64,000 bases of DNA. Origin: Bog-756 sp963730685. GTDB lineage: Bacteria > Actinomycetota > Acidimicrobiia > Acidimicrobiales > RAAP-2. This document shows positions 25,341 through 34,802 of this stretch, one piece after another. How positions within the stretch are numbered: the stretch's first letter is position 1; each line of letters opens with the position of its first letter. The notes under the pieces were generated by a model. The model saw only the letters and a list, made by a program, of their open reading frames with translations. It did not search any database and had not been told where the DNA came from. A program made the translations under genes and the position numbers. The stretch covers positions 343,180-407,179 of the forward strand of contig CAVSSP010000003.1 in assembly GCA_963730685.1 (NCBI GenBank). Reading direction: 5' to 3'.

Positions 25341-26417
25341 TCAGGCGCTGCACCGGTCGCCCAACCACGGGCGCTCACCGTCCAGGGCGTAGAGGGCCAC
25401 CGCCACCGTGTCCTGGTCCGCCTTGGAGGCGTCGTTGGGGGGGACGCCGACCAGATCGGGCCTCCCGGCGGCCTGGGCTGCCGTGTTCCAGGTGGGCTGG
25501 CTGAACTGGAACGCACCCATGTAGAGCCCGTCGGGGGACACGGCGCCGTAGTTGCCGCCCGACTCGGCCTGGACGACACACTGCAGGAACGAATTGAGTG
25601 AGGGATCGGTGGTGTTGGTCGACGTGTCGACCGGTGTCGGGGCCGGAGTGGTCGCGGGCGCGGTGGCGGTGGTCGTGGGAGCCGATGCCGAGGAGGTCGG
25701 CGGGGTGGCGCCGCGGGTGGTCGTCGGTTTCGCCGCCGCCCGATCGGCCGCCGCCACGGCCGCCGCCGCCGCCGCCGACTGGGCCGCCGACTGCTGGGCC
25801 ACCGCAGTGGCCAACTCTCCGGTCACCTGGGAGCTGAGGGAAGCCAGCTGGTGCTCGGTGGTATCTGCCTGCCCCAGGTAGCCGGCCTGCCGGCTCTGGT
25901 CGATCTGGTCCTGGCGCTGTTGTTGGCGCAGGCTGGTCTGGTGGGCCTGCAAGGTGCGCTGGGCCGTGCGTAGCTCGTCGAGTGCGGTCGTGATGTTCCC
26001 CACCGCGATCGAGGCGTACTCGCTGGCGGCCTGGGCGGTCTCTTCGTTGTCGGTGAAGAGTGCCGAGTCTGCGCCCGAGGACCCGCTCCCGTAGTCGGTG
26101 TAGGTCCGGATCGCCTCGGTCCTCACCAGTTGGGTCCGGATGCCGATCTGTTGCTGGTCCGAGGAGATCTGTTGCCCGATCTGGGCGATGGCCAGCCCCT
26201 CGGCGGCGGTCTTGGCCGATGCCACCGAGTACTGCTGCTGGTAGGCCCCCACCTGCAACTGCTCTTCGATCAGCTTCTGAGAGACCGCCTTGGCCTGGGC
26301 ACTCAGGGTGGCGACCTGGGCGGCGCCGGCGGTGGCCGGGGCGCGGTCCACCGCCGAGAGAGCTGAGGCGACGAGAGTCGAGAGGAGCAGTGCCGAGACG
26401 ATGCGCCGACAGAGCAC
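25341..26417 (-). CDS. Secreted coiled-coil protein with Rpf/lytic transglycosylase domain
   Basis: Cell-wall hydrolase of about 358 residues. A signal peptide (LCRRIVSALLLSTLVASALSA) is followed by a long coiled-coil region rich in Gln and Ala (about 30-215), an Ala-rich stretch, a Pro/Thr linker (about 220-270) and a C-terminal transglycosylase-like domain: LNSFLQCVVQAESGGNYGAVSPDGLYMGAFQFSQPTWNTAA, with the catalytic Glu in QAESGG, ending WLGDRCSA. This matches resuscitation-promoting-factor and PcsB-like architectures that cleave peptidoglycan during growth or revival. The GTG at 26417 is favoured by the signal peptide; GTG 26462 would add 15 residues. Confidence 0.8.
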   Translation of the reverse strand: MLCRRIVSALLLSTLVASALSAVDRAPATAGAAQVATLSAQAKAVSQKLIEEQLQVGAYQQQYSVASAKTAAEGLAIAQIGQQISSDQQQIGIRTQLVRTEAIRTYTDYGSGSSGADSALFTDNEETAQAASEYASIAVGNITTALDELRTAQRTLQAHQTSLRQQQRQDQIDQSRQAGYLGQADTTEHQLASLSSQVTGELATAVAQQSAAQSAAAAAAVAAADRAAAKPTTTRGATPPTSSASAPTTTATAPATTPAPTPVDTSTNTTDPSLNSFLQCVVQAESGGNYGAVSPDGLYMGAFQFSQPTWNTAAQAAGRPDLVGVPPNDASKADQDTVAVALYALDGERPWLGDRCSA

Positions 26418-26616
26418 TCTCAGATGAGATCCCGCCAGCGGTGTGACCCGGGCGTGAAGCACAACGGTGAGCCAATCTAGTCGCCCTCGATGTCGGTCAC
26501 AAGGGTCTCGGACCATCCGGAGCCCACCCGGGGGTGTCCCGGTCGCCTGACGGCGTGCGCACGTCCGGCCCGGATCGCGATGGAGCCGAGGCCGGCGATG
26601 CGCGATCCTTTCCTCC

Positions 26617-27270
26617 ATGATCGAACTCCACCGTGACGGTCCGGTGTGCCTATTGGACCTCGGGGAGGGGGACAACCGGTTCAACCCGGACTCGATCTCC
26701 CGGATCCACACCTTGTTGGACGAGGTCGAGGCCACCCCTGAGCCCCGCGCCCTCGTCACCATGGCGTCCGGCAAGATCTGGCACAACGGTCTGGACCTCG
26801 ACTGGCTGGGGGCGCACGGCGACCAGATGGTGGAATTCCTCTCGGGCGTCCAGTCACTGCTGGCCCGGATGTTGGTCCTGCCCGTCCCGACGGTGGCTGC
26901 CGTGCAGGGGCACTGCTTCGCCGCCGGCGCCATGTTCGCCTTGGCCCACGATGCACGGCTGATGCGCGCCGACCGTGGGTTCTTCTGCCTCCCCGAGGTC
27001 GACATCGGCATGTCGTTCCCCGACGGGATGGCGGCGCTGGTGCAGGCCAGGCTCAACCCGTCGGTGGCCTTCGAGGCCATGACCACAGGGCGCCGCTACG
27101 GAGGCAGGGACGCAGCCGCCCTGGGCATCGTCGGCGGGGCTTTCGAGGAGTCCGAGTTGGGGACCGCCGCGGTCCAATGGGCCCGGTCCAACGCCGCCAA
27201 GGAGGCGCAGGTCCTGGGCACCATCAAGCGGACCATTGCCGCCGTCCCCCATCAGGCCCTGCTCAACTGA
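26617..27270 (+). CDS. Enoyl-CoA hydratase/isomerase family protein
   Basis: Crotonase-fold protein of 217 residues. VCLLDLGEGDNRFNPDSI, TMASGKIWHNGLDLDWL (CoA-binding A-region and oxyanion strand), AAVQGHCFAAGAMFALAHDARLM (second oxyanion Gly) and FFCLPEVDIGMSFPDGMAALV. At the second catalytic position the text is LPEVDIG, which has the Glu used by isomerases and related hydratases. It resembles eukaryotic-like peroxisomal Delta3,Delta2-enoyl-CoA isomerases. It is a short single-gene unit. Confidence 0.85.
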   Translation: MIELHRDGPVCLLDLGEGDNRFNPDSISRIHTLLDEVEATPEPRALVTMASGKIWHNGLDLDWLGAHGDQMVEFLSGVQSLLARMLVLPVPTVAAVQGHCFAAGAMFALAHDARLMRADRGFFCLPEVDIGMSFPDGMAALVQARLNPSVAFEAMTTGRRYGGRDAAALGIVGGAFEESELGTAAVQWARSNAAKEAQVLGTIKRTIAAVPHQALLN

Positions 27271-27364
27271 CCGGGCGTTCCCGCCGACTCTGGTGGTCGG
27301 CCCAGACATACCCGCAGTAGGTTAATTTGAAAAGTGATCGGTCGAGGTTGGCCCGCCGGCCCAT

Positions 27365-27439
27365 GATGCCCCGGCCCATGATGCCCCGGTCGGAGATGCC
27401 CCGGCCGGAGATGCCCCGGTCGGAGATGCCCCGGCCGGA
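27365..27439. repeat. Five tandem 15-base repeats
   Basis: Units of GATGCCCCGG followed by CCCAT, TCGGA, CCGGA, TCGGA and CCGGA run without gaps, with a partial unit upstream. The block lies just past the 3' end of the small acidic gene at 27474. On the minus strand it reads as an open Gly-Ala-Ser-Pro repeat, but with no support as a gene. There are no spacers, so it is not CRISPR. Confidence 0.85.
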
Positions 27440-27473
27440 CGGCGACGCCCGCCGCTGCCGGAACGGACAGGGA

Positions 27474-27689
27474 TCAGTCGATGCGGCCCTCTCCCTTGGC
27501 GTTCGCCCCGATGTCGGTCATCTCCTTGTAGTGATCGGCAACCTTCTTGCGCTCCTCGTCCGACTCCTGGTACCCGCCGGCGGCAGCCTCTTCCTCGGGC
27601 GTCGGGGTCCGGTCGGCGGCGTGGGCCTCGCCCTCCTCGGCGTGTTCGGCGGCGCGGGTTGCCTCGTCGGGTTCCGTACGGTCTTCCAT
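27474..27689 (-). CDS. Small acidic hypothetical protein
   Basis: Product of 71 residues, highly charged: MEDRTEPDEATRAAEHAEEGEAHAADRTPTPEEEAAAGG then DEERKKVADHYKEMTDIGANAKGEGRID. GGAGAG lies seven bases before the ATG. There is no signal peptide or membrane helix. The composition suggests a disordered N-terminal half and a short C-terminal helix. It is similar in style to actinobacterial small cytosolic proteins of unknown role; I do not assign a function. Confidence 0.65.
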   Translation of the reverse strand: MEDRTEPDEATRAAEHAEEGEAHAADRTPTPEEEAAAGGYQESDEERKKVADHYKEMTDIGANAKGEGRID

Positions 27690-27863
27690 CGTCGGGCTCT
27701 CCTGTCATCGAGTACGCGCACGCCGGGCAACACCCGGCGCCGCTCATCTGGACGCTACCCGGTGCTCCCTGGCGCCAAACGCGGCTGTAGGCCGTCCCAG
27801 GCGGGGCCCATGCCATACTCACGTGGCTCCCCACCGTCCGGACAACTCGGAGTGAGACACGAG

Positions 27864-28815
27864 ATGCCAACCGTCACCGCCAACGGAACCGACCTCCACT
27901 ACGAGCGGGCGGGCACCGGCCCCCGCCTGCTCTTCTGCCTCGGGTCCGGATCGACCATGGAAGGATCACGGCTGCTGCTCGATCTGTTCACCCCCCACTT
28001 CGACCTCCTGGCGCACGACTACCGCGGCATGGGTCGGCAGCGGCGACGTCGACAGGTCCTACGACATGGCCGCATGCGCCGCTGACGCCCTTTCGGTGAT
28101 GGACGCGGTGGGGTGGGCCACCGCCCGTGTCGCCGGGGTGAGCTTCGGCGGCATGGTGGCCCAGGAGCTGGCGGTGACCGAGCCCTCCCGCGTGGAGCGA
28201 CTGGCACTGATGTGCACCTCGGCCGGGGGTGAGGGCGGATCCTCCTACCCGCTCGACGAGCTCGCCGACCTCCCCGCCGCCGATCGCACGGCGGCCGGCG
28301 CCCGCCTGATCGACAGCCGGTTCGACGAGGACTGGCTGGATGGGCATCCCGGGGACCGCCGCCTCGTCGAGTTCCTGGCCAGGAGCCGGTCCCGCCCTGA
28401 TCCGACCGGTCCCGATCCGACCGGTGGACCGGCCTTGGACGGTGCCGCGGAGCAGCTGCGGGCCCGGCGACACCACGATGTCTGGGACCGGCTGGCCGCC
28501 ATCAGCTGCCCGACGCTGGTCGCCGCCGGACGCTATGACGGCATCGCCCCGCAGGAGAACGGTGCCGCCATCGCCTCGCGGATCGAGCACGCCGAGTTCA
28601 GGGTCTACGACGGCGGCCATGCCTTCTTCGTCCAGGACCCGACCAGCCTCCCGGACATCGTCGCATTCTTGGCCGGGCCGACTCATCCGGCCGAGCCGAC
28701 CGCATCGACACCGACCGCATCGACACCGACCGCATCGGCACCGACCGCATCGGCACCGACCGCATCGACATCGACTGCACCGGGCGCCCCGACCGCACGG
28801 GCCGACGGCCGATGA
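27864..28815 (+). CDS. Alpha/beta hydrolase (frameshifted)
   Basis: Begins MPTVTANGTDLHYERAGTGPRLLFCLGSGSTMEGSRLLLDLFTPHFDLLAHDYRGMG in one frame and continues after about 28030 in the next frame as GSGDVDRSYDMAACAADALSVMDAVGWATARVAGVSFGGMVAQELA, with the nucleophile elbow G-V-S-F-G. Later come VAAGRYDGIAPQEN (acid region) and DGGHAFFVQDP (catalytic His). One extra base explains the break. The C-terminus is an odd Pro-Thr-Ala-Ser tail encoded by 15-base repeats at 28696. The stop overlaps the next gene (ATGA). The family includes 3-oxoadipate enol-lactonase-like enzymes. Confidence 0.8.
28696..28770 (+). repeat. Five in-frame 15-base repeats in hydrolase tail
   Basis: Units of CCGACCGCATCGACA or CCGACCGCATCGGCA, five copies without spacers, then one degenerate copy. 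They encode repeated Pro-Thr-Ala-Ser/Ala-Thr/Ala pentapeptides, a flexible tail on the hydrolase. A unit of five codons can expand or contract without loss of frame. Confidence 0.85.
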
Positions 28816-29651
28816 CCGGACGACGGGTCGCACTGGTCACCGGCGCCAGCCGGGGCATCGGCAAGGCCATCGCCGTCCACCTGGCCCGCGCCGGCCTCGA
28901 CGTGGCCCTCGGGGCCCGCACCCGCAGCGAGGGCGAGGAGCGGGAACACTCCTCGACGGTGGCGGCGTCGAACACCTCCGCCCTGCCGGGGTCGCTCGAG
29001 ACCACCGCCGGCCTGGTCGAGGAGACGGGGTCCCGGGCACTCTCCGTCTACCTCGACCTGCTCGACCGCACATCGCTCGGGTCCGCCGTGGCCACGGTCC
29101 TGGAACGGTGGGGCCGGATCGACGTCCTGGTCAACAACGGCCGCTACGTCGGTCCGGGGCACATGGACCAGATCCTCGACACCCCGGTGACGCTGATCGA
29201 CCGACACCTGGAGGCCAATGTGATGGCCCCGGTCATCCTGACCAAGCAGGTGCTCCCGGCCATGGTCGAACGCGGCTCCGGCGTGATCATCAATCTGGCG
29301 TCGAGCTCGGGGGCCACGGATCCCTCGGCGCCGGCCGGGCAGGGCGGATGGGGCCTCGGCTACGGGATGTCCAAGGGGGCACTACACCGACTGGCGGGGA
29401 TCCTGGCCGTCGAGTTGGGCCCCCGGGGGATCGCCGCCTACAACCTCAGTCCCGGGTTCATCGCCACCGAGCGCATCGCCATCGACATGGCGGGGTTCGG
29501 CTTCGATGCCTCGGCCGGTGCGCCGGCCGACGTGGTGGGTGCGGTGGCCGCGTGGCTGGTCACCTCGCCCGACGCCCGGGAGCGGAGCGGCGGGTGGGTG
29601 GAGGCCCAACCCCTCTGCCGGGAGCTCGGTCTCCTGCCCGGATGGCCGTGA
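28812..29651 (+). CDS. Short-chain dehydrogenase/reductase
   Basis: SDR of 279 residues starting at an ATGA overlap with the hydrolase stop. Features: VTGASRGIGKAIAVHLA (cofactor loop), LVNNGRYVGPG (in place of NNAG), NLASSSGATDPS (catalytic Ser) and YGMSKGALHRLAG (Tyr-x-x-x-Lys), then SPGFIATERIA. An insertion after the ALGARTRSEGEERE segment, with a Ser/Thr-rich patch, is shared with the SDR fragment at the end of the window (63558-63845). In one operon with the hydrolase and the TetR gene, it probably handles an alcohol or ketone intermediate. Confidence 0.87.
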   Translation: MTGRRVALVTGASRGIGKAIAVHLARAGLDVALGARTRSEGEEREHSSTVAASNTSALPGSLETTAGLVEETGSRALSVYLDLLDRTSLGSAVATVLERWGRIDVLVNNGRYVGPGHMDQILDTPVTLIDRHLEANVMAPVILTKQVLPAMVERGSGVIINLASSSGATDPSAPAGQGGWGLGYGMSKGALHRLAGILAVELGPRGIAAYNLSPGFIATERIAIDMAGFGFDASAGAPADVVGAVAAWLVTSPDARERSGGWVEAQPLCRELGLLPGWP

Positions 29652-30289
29652 CGGGGGACGATGCGGGCGCCGGCACGCCTGGGCTGCTGTTGGACGCCGC
29701 CCTCCGGCTGTTCGCCGAGCGAGGCACCGACAACGTGTCCATCGCCGAGATCGTGCGGGCCGCCGACCAGCGCAACGCCTCGGCCGTCCACTACCACTTC
29801 GGCAACCGGGACGAGGTCCTCCGCGCCCTGCTGGCCCGCCACGTCCCGGTGATCGCGGCGCGCCGCCAGGAGCTGCTGGCCGAGGCCAGATCCGGTTCGG
29901 ACCGCGACGTCCGGGCGGCGGCCGAGGCCATCGTCCGACCGATCACCGAGTTCGCCCAGCACGGCTGGAGGGAGCGCGCCTACCTCCGGATCGGCTCGGA
30001 GATGGCCGCCGCCCTCGAGCGGACCACCGCCGGGGTCCGGGACCTCCTGGCGCAGACGGACGGGCCGGCGGCGTGGGACCTCCTGCGCGAGCGGTGCCCC
30101 GGGGTGCCGTCGGACCTGTGGCGCGTCCGCCGGGAGATCTGCGTCGCCTTCATCGGTCGGGCCGCCGCCGACCGGGCCCGGCTGCTCGACGACGGGGAGC
30201 GTGAGGACGTCCTCTCCGACGACCGGTTCGTCGACAACCTGATCGACATGGTGATGGGAGCGATGACGGCGGGCCATCCCGGTTGCTGA
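29642..30289 (+). CDS. TetR-family regulator
   Basis: Protein of 215 residues. The N-terminal helix-turn-helix is clear: LLLDAALRLFAERGTDNVSIAEIVRAADQRNASAVHYHFGNRDEVLRALLARH, where the recognition helix ends in the typical HYHFGNRDE. The rest is a helical ligand domain with several Trp and Arg. It starts eight bases inside the SDR gene, so it is coupled to it. It probably controls the surrounding catabolic genes. Confidence 0.85.
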   Translation: MAVTGDDAGAGTPGLLLDAALRLFAERGTDNVSIAEIVRAADQRNASAVHYHFGNRDEVLRALLARHVPVIAARRQELLAEARSGSDRDVRAAAEAIVRPITEFAQHGWRERAYLRIGSEMAAALERTTAGVRDLLAQTDGPAAWDLLRERCPGVPSDLWRVRREICVAFIGRAAADRARLLDDGEREDVLSDDRFVDNLIDMVMGAMTAGHPGC

Positions 30290-30302
30290 CTAGCTTGGCG
30301 CC

Positions 30303-31238
30303 ATGGTCAGCACCGTGTCCGTCCCGACCACCGCCGAACTCGACGCCCTCTACGAGTCGCTGAAGAACTGGGGCCGGTGGGGTGACGACGACCAGCGCGG
30401 GACCCTCAACCACCTGACCGACGCCCGGCGGGCCGCCGCCGTCGCCCTGGTCGTGACCGGTGAGTCGATCAGCCTGTCCCACGACCTCGCCACCGAGCCC
30501 CGGCCCGAGCACCCCTACCCGGTCCAGCACCACATGCTGGCATCGGGGGACGCCCGCGACTCCAACGGCATCCCGGGCTACGAGGCGGCTCGGGACCACC
30601 TCTCCCTCGATGTCCATGGCCTCCTCACCACCCATGTCGACGCCCTGTCCCACATGTTCGTGCGGGGGGAGATGTTCGGCGGCCGACCGGCCAGCGAGGT
30701 GCGCAGTGACGGCGCATCGTCGAACACCGTCTTGTCGATGGCCGACGGGGTGGTGGGACGGGGCGTACTCCTCGACGTCCCCCGGGCACTCGGCATCGAC
30801 TACCTCGACACCGGTCAGGTGATCACCGCCGACGACCTCGAGACGACCGAGCGGGCCGAGGGCGTGCGGGTGGGTGCCGGGGACGTGCTGATGGTGGCGT
30901 GGGGCCGCCGGGCCCGCCAGGCGGCCAAGAAGGGGTTCGACGGCTTCGCCGGACTCCATGCCGAGTGCCTCCCCTGGCTGCAGGACCGGGAGGTGGCCGT
31001 CCTCGGCAGCGACGGGATCTCCGATCCGATGCCGTTCGTGGGGACGCCGCAGTGGCCGTTTCCCATCCACCAGATCGGCATCACCGCCATGGGCCTCCCG
31101 TTGATCGACAACATGGCGTTGGCCCCCCTGGGCGAACGGTGCGCCGACTCCGGGCGCTGGGCGTTCCTCTTCGCCATGGCCCCCCTCCGGATCAGCCGCG
31201 GCACCGGATGCCCGGTCAACCCGGTGGCGGTGCTGTGA
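30303..31238 (+). CDS. Cyclase-family (kynurenine formamidase-like) metal hydrolase
   Basis: Protein of 311 residues of the PF04199 cyclase fold. NWGRWGDDDQRGTLNHLT at the start and SLSHDL are typical; LDVHGLLTTHVDALSHMF supplies the His-x-x-x-Asp metal ligands of this family, followed by GRGVLLDVPRALG, DDLETTE, AGDVLMVAWGRR, and a DGISDPMPF / PIHQIGITAMGLPLIDNM block. Known members are arylformamidases and isatin hydrolases. The sequence is of the larger cyclase subgroup, whose substrates are mostly unknown. Its stop overlaps the next GTG. Confidence 0.82.
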   Translation: MVSTVSVPTTAELDALYESLKNWGRWGDDDQRGTLNHLTDARRAAAVALVVTGESISLSHDLATEPRPEHPYPVQHHMLASGDARDSNGIPGYEAARDHLSLDVHGLLTTHVDALSHMFVRGEMFGGRPASEVRSDGASSNTVLSMADGVVGRGVLLDVPRALGIDYLDTGQVITADDLETTERAEGVRVGAGDVLMVAWGRRARQAAKKGFDGFAGLHAECLPWLQDREVAVLGSDGISDPMPFVGTPQWPFPIHQIGITAMGLPLIDNMALAPLGERCADSGRWAFLFAMAPLRISRGTGCPVNPVAVL

Positions 31239-31627
31239 CCGACCCCGACGCCCTCCGGGCGCTGGTCCAGCGCTACGCCCGGGCCGCCGATCGGCGTGAT
31301 GTCGGCGAGCTCGAGGGCCTGTTCCATCCCGATGCCACCGTCACCGGGGCCAGAGGCTCCCAGACACTCCCGGAGTGGCTCGAGACGATGCGGGCGCCCC
31401 GCACCTTTCCCGCCAGCATGCACGTGCTCGGTGACCCGCTGATCACCCTCGACGAGGGATCGGGCCGCGGCACCATGGACACCTACGCCGTGGTCTACCA
31501 GCTGGGTGACGACGGCTCGGGCGGTGACGACCTCACCCTCGGGATCAACTATCTGGACGACGTGGTCCTCCACGAGGGGAGTTGGGTCATCCGCGCCCGC
31601 GTGGCCCGCACCCTGTGGATGCGTTAG
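31235..31627 (+). CDS. SnoaL/NTF2-like protein
   Basis: Protein of 130 residues beginning at GTG 31235 inside the preceding stop (GTGA). It has the NTF2-like cone fold pattern of SnoaL-type proteins: ALRALVQRYARAADRRDVGELEGLFHPDATVTG at the N-terminus, HVLGDPLITLDEGSGRGTMDTYAVVYQ in the middle and a final strand WVIRARVARTLWM. Members serve as small isomerases, cyclases or hydratases. Coupling to the cyclase-family gene suggests that they act in the same pathway. It converges on the amidohydrolase at 31624, with four bases shared. Confidence 0.78.
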   Translation: MTDPDALRALVQRYARAADRRDVGELEGLFHPDATVTGARGSQTLPEWLETMRAPRTFPASMHVLGDPLITLDEGSGRGTMDTYAVVYQLGDDGSGGDDLTLGINYLDDVVLHEGSWVIRARVARTLWMR

Positions 31628-33324
31628 CGGGGGCCGAGCTTCCGGATGAGCCGCCCCGGGGCGGCGCCGGTGGCTTCGCCGTCCTGCAGGGTCACCTCGC
31701 CGTTGACCAGGGTGGCCCGGAACCCGTCGGACCGCTGTAAGAGCCGGCGTCCCCCGGCCGGAAGATCGTCGACCAGCGTCGGTACCGCCGGGCCCACCGT
31801 GTCGGGGTCGAACACGTTGATGTCGGCCACCATGCCGGGTCGGAGAAGGCCCCGATCGGAGAGCCCCCACGCCAGCGCCGGCGCCAGCGTGATCATGCGG
31901 ACCGCCTCTTCCAGCGTGAACTCCTGCCGGTCGCGGACCCAGTGGCCGAGCAGGTGGGTGTGGATCGACGAGTCGGCGATCTGGCTCAGGTGGGCACCGG
32001 AGTCGGAGAACGTCATGACGGCCCGCGGGTGGCGGAGGGCCCGGAGCAGGACGGTCTCGTCCTGGGGGTAGAGGCTGGGCTGGATGAACAGCTGGTCGCC
32101 GCCGGACTCGACGCACAGGTCGATCATGGCCTCCACCGGATGGACGCCCCGCTGCCGTCCGACGTCGGCGACCGACGGGTTGGGGGGCAGCCCGCGCAGG
32201 TAGACCCGGATCCCCTCGAAGTCCGGCGGCCGCGCCTGGGCACCGACCCCCTTCCAGCCGCGGTAGTCGGCCCCGACGGCGGCCTCGACGAGGGGGCGTC
32301 GACGTTCGGGATCGCCCAGGACGGCGATCTGCTCGTCCACGGCCAGCCTGCGGATCTCCTGCCAGGCCGGGAGGAGGTCGAAGGGAAGCCGGGTCTTGAG
32401 CGAGAGCAGGACCGAGATGCCGCGGCAGTGGGTCTGGGCGATCAGCCGACCGCCGGCGACCGCCGACTCGTCCAGGAGGTCGAGCAGGTAGCCCGACCCC
32501 CGCGTGGCCACCAGCCCGAAGGTGATCGGGACCCGGGTGTCGACGGCCAGGTCGCGGATCCGGTCCAACCCGTGGCGGCGCCGGTCGGGGTCGGGATCGG
32601 ACATGGCGGCGTCGGCGGTCTCGAAGATCCCCGTGCCGAGCGTTCCGAGCACTCCCACCAGGGCGGCGACCTCGTCCCAGGCTGCCATCCGCGAGGCGAC
32701 CGGGCGGTTGTCGGACGTCTCGTGGTGCTGGGTGCGCGACGTGGAGAATCCGATGGCACCGGCCTCCAGGGAGTCGGCCAGCTGGCCCTTCATGGCGGCC
32801 AGGTCGGCATCGGTCGCCTCCTGCTCGAAGGCCCGTTCGCCCATGGCCCAGGTGCGGAGCGCCGAGTGGCCGACCTGGGCGGCGAAGTTGATCCCCTTGG
32901 GGAGGCGGTCCACCGCGTCGAGGTACTGGGGGAACGTCTCGAAGCCCCAGTCGATGCCGGCGGCCAGGGCGGCCGGGTCGATGTCCTCGGCCCGCTCCAG
33001 GTTGCGCACCACCAACGCCCGCTCGTCGGGGCGGACCGGCGCCAGGGTGAACCCGCAGTTGCCCATCACCGCCGAGGTCACCCCGTGGTAGCACGAGCTG
33101 GATCCGGTGGCGTCCCAGAACACCTGGGCGTCCATGTGGGTGTGGCCGTCGATGAAGCCGGGGGTGACGGCGTGGCCGTCGGCATCGATCTCGCGGCGCC
33201 CACGCCCGTGGACCGCCCCGACGGCGGCGATGCGATCACCCACGATGCCGACGTCGGCCGGGAAGGAGCCGAGACCGGAGCCGTCGACCACCGTGCCGCC
33301 CCGGATGACGATGTCGTAGTCCAT
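31624..33324 (-). CDS. Amidohydrolase of the N-acyl-D-amino acid deacylase type
   Basis: Protein of 566 residues with the D-aminoacylase pattern: YDIVIRGGTVVDGSG, PGFIDGHTHMDAQVFWD (first metal-binding His pair), TSAVMGNCGFTLAP, VGHSALRTWAMG, LIAQTHCRGIS, FSDSGAHL and a C-terminal composite beta-domain (LVNGEVTLQDGEATGAAPGR). The start at 33324 follows AAGGGG and opens directly on the first strand. It diverges from the gene at 33370 across 45 bases. The second copy at 34803 is a distant paralogue. Substrates may be N-acyl amino acids, hydantoin-like rings or amides. Confidence 0.85.
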   Translation of the reverse strand: MDYDIVIRGGTVVDGSGLGSFPADVGIVGDRIAAVGAVHGRGRREIDADGHAVTPGFIDGHTHMDAQVFWDATGSSSCYHGVTSAVMGNCGFTLAPVRPDERALVVRNLERAEDIDPAALAAGIDWGFETFPQYLDAVDRLPKGINFAAQVGHSALRTWAMGERAFEQEATDADLAAMKGQLADSLEAGAIGFSTSRTQHHETSDNRPVASRMAAWDEVAALVGVLGTLGTGIFETADAAMSDPDPDRRRHGLDRIRDLAVDTRVPITFGLVATRGSGYLLDLLDESAVAGGRLIAQTHCRGISVLLSLKTRLPFDLLPAWQEIRRLAVDEQIAVLGDPERRRPLVEAAVGADYRGWKGVGAQARPPDFEGIRVYLRGLPPNPSVADVGRQRGVHPVEAMIDLCVESGGDQLFIQPSLYPQDETVLLRALRHPRAVMTFSDSGAHLSQIADSSIHTHLLGHWVRDRQEFTLEEAVRMITLAPALAWGLSDRGLLRPGMVADINVFDPDTVGPAVPTLVDDLPAGGRRLLQRSDGFRATLVNGEVTLQDGEATGAAPGRLIRKLGPR

Positions 33325-33369
33325 GCATCCCCTTGCCCGGTCGGCGAGTAATGAGCGTATATTAAACCG

Positions 33370-34801
33370 ATGCCGTCGTCCCCCGAGATCCACCGGAGCC
33401 TGGGCCACCCGGTCATCGACATCGACGGCCATATGGCCGAGCACCTGCCCCTCCTGGCGCCCTACCTCGAGCAGGAGGGACTGTCGTTGGACCATCCCTC
33501 CCTGCGGCGGATGGTACCGCCCTACGGGGGGACCGATCGGACGTGGCACGAGCAGACGGCATCGGAGCGAGCGGCCACCCGGACGCCCCGGGGGCCGTGG
33601 TGGAGCGCTCCGTCGGCACGGACGATCGACCTCGCCACCGCCCTGTTCCCCGCGTTGCTCTACGAGCGGCTGGACGACATCGGCATCGACTTCGGCGTCG
33701 TCTACCCGAGCCTGGGGCTGGTATTCCTGCACACCGACGACGAGCGGTACCGGCTCGGCACCTGCCGGGCACTCAACCGCGCCAACGCCGAGACGTTCGC
33801 CCCGTTGTCCGACCGGCTGACCCCGGTGGCGGCCATCCCGATGCACACGCCGGAGGAAGCCGTGGCCGAGCTCGACTACGCGGTGGGCGTCCTCGGGTTC
33901 AAGGCGGTGGTGTGCGCCGGTTACGTGCAACGCCCGTTCGAGGCGCTGGCCGGCAAGGACCCCGAGGTGGCCCGCTACGCCTTCTGGCTCGACCAGTTCG
34001 GGGTGGACTCGGCCCACGACTACGACCCGGTGTGGGCCAGGGCCCAGGAGCTCGGGGTCTCGATCGCCTTCCACTCCGGGTTCATCGGGATGACGCCCTA
34101 CCGCTCCACCTCCAGCTACGTCTTCAACCACCTGTCGATGCTGGCCGAAGGCCAGCAGTCGTTGGCCAAATCGCTCTTCCTCGGTGGGGTCACCCGCCGG
34201 TTCCCCGGGCTCAACTTCGCCTTCCTCGAGGGAGGTGTGGCATGGGCCGCCTCCCTCTACAGCGACATCGTCGGGCACTGGGAGAAGCGCAATCTGGGCG
34301 CCCTCCGGCGCCACCTCGACCCGGCCCTCGTCGACCGGGACCTGATGCTCGAGACGATGGTCCGGTTCGCCCCGGACGCCCCCCGCCTCCCCTCCGAGCT
34401 CACGCGGCGACCGGTCGAGCCCGAGGACGGACTGGACGAATGGGCGGCATGCGCGCATCGAGCGGGCCGAGGACATCAAGGGCCTGTTCGCCGATCGCTT
34501 CTACTTCGGGTGCGAGGCCGACGACCCGCTCACCACCATGGCGTTCAACACGTCGGTCAACCCGTTCGGCACCGAGTTGAAGGCCATGATGGGCTCGGAC
34601 ATCGCCCACTGGGACGTGCCCGACGTCACCGAGGTGCTCGAGGAGGCGTTCGAGATGGTCGACCGCGGATGGATCGACGCCTCCCAGTTCGAGAAGTTCG
34701 TCTTCACCAATCCGGCGCGCTTCTACACCGGCACCAACCCCGGGTTCTTCAAAGGGACCGTCGTCGAGGCGGACGTGGACCGCCTGTTGACCTCGGGCTG
34801 A
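33370..34801 (+). CDS. Amidohydrolase_2 family metal hydrolase (frameshifted)
   Basis: Metal-dependent TIM-barrel hydrolase or decarboxylase of about 476 residues. VIDIDGHMAEH near the start gives the N-terminal metal motif, with Asp-Gly-His. Further blocks are YERLDDIGIDFGVVYPSLGL, ISIAFHSGFIG, FLEGGVAW and, after a frame change near 34440, EDIKGLFADRFYFGCEADDPLTTMAF and VFTNPARFYTG. The shift is one extra base and the two halves join smoothly. It resembles the ACMSD-like group that acts on ring-cleavage products. It is followed by the D-aminoacylase-type gene at 34803. Confidence 0.8.
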
Positions 34802-34802
34802 C

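Noticed and set aside
27365..28770. CRISPR-like arrays
   Set aside because: Tandem units without spacers; short 15-base repeats; no cas genes.
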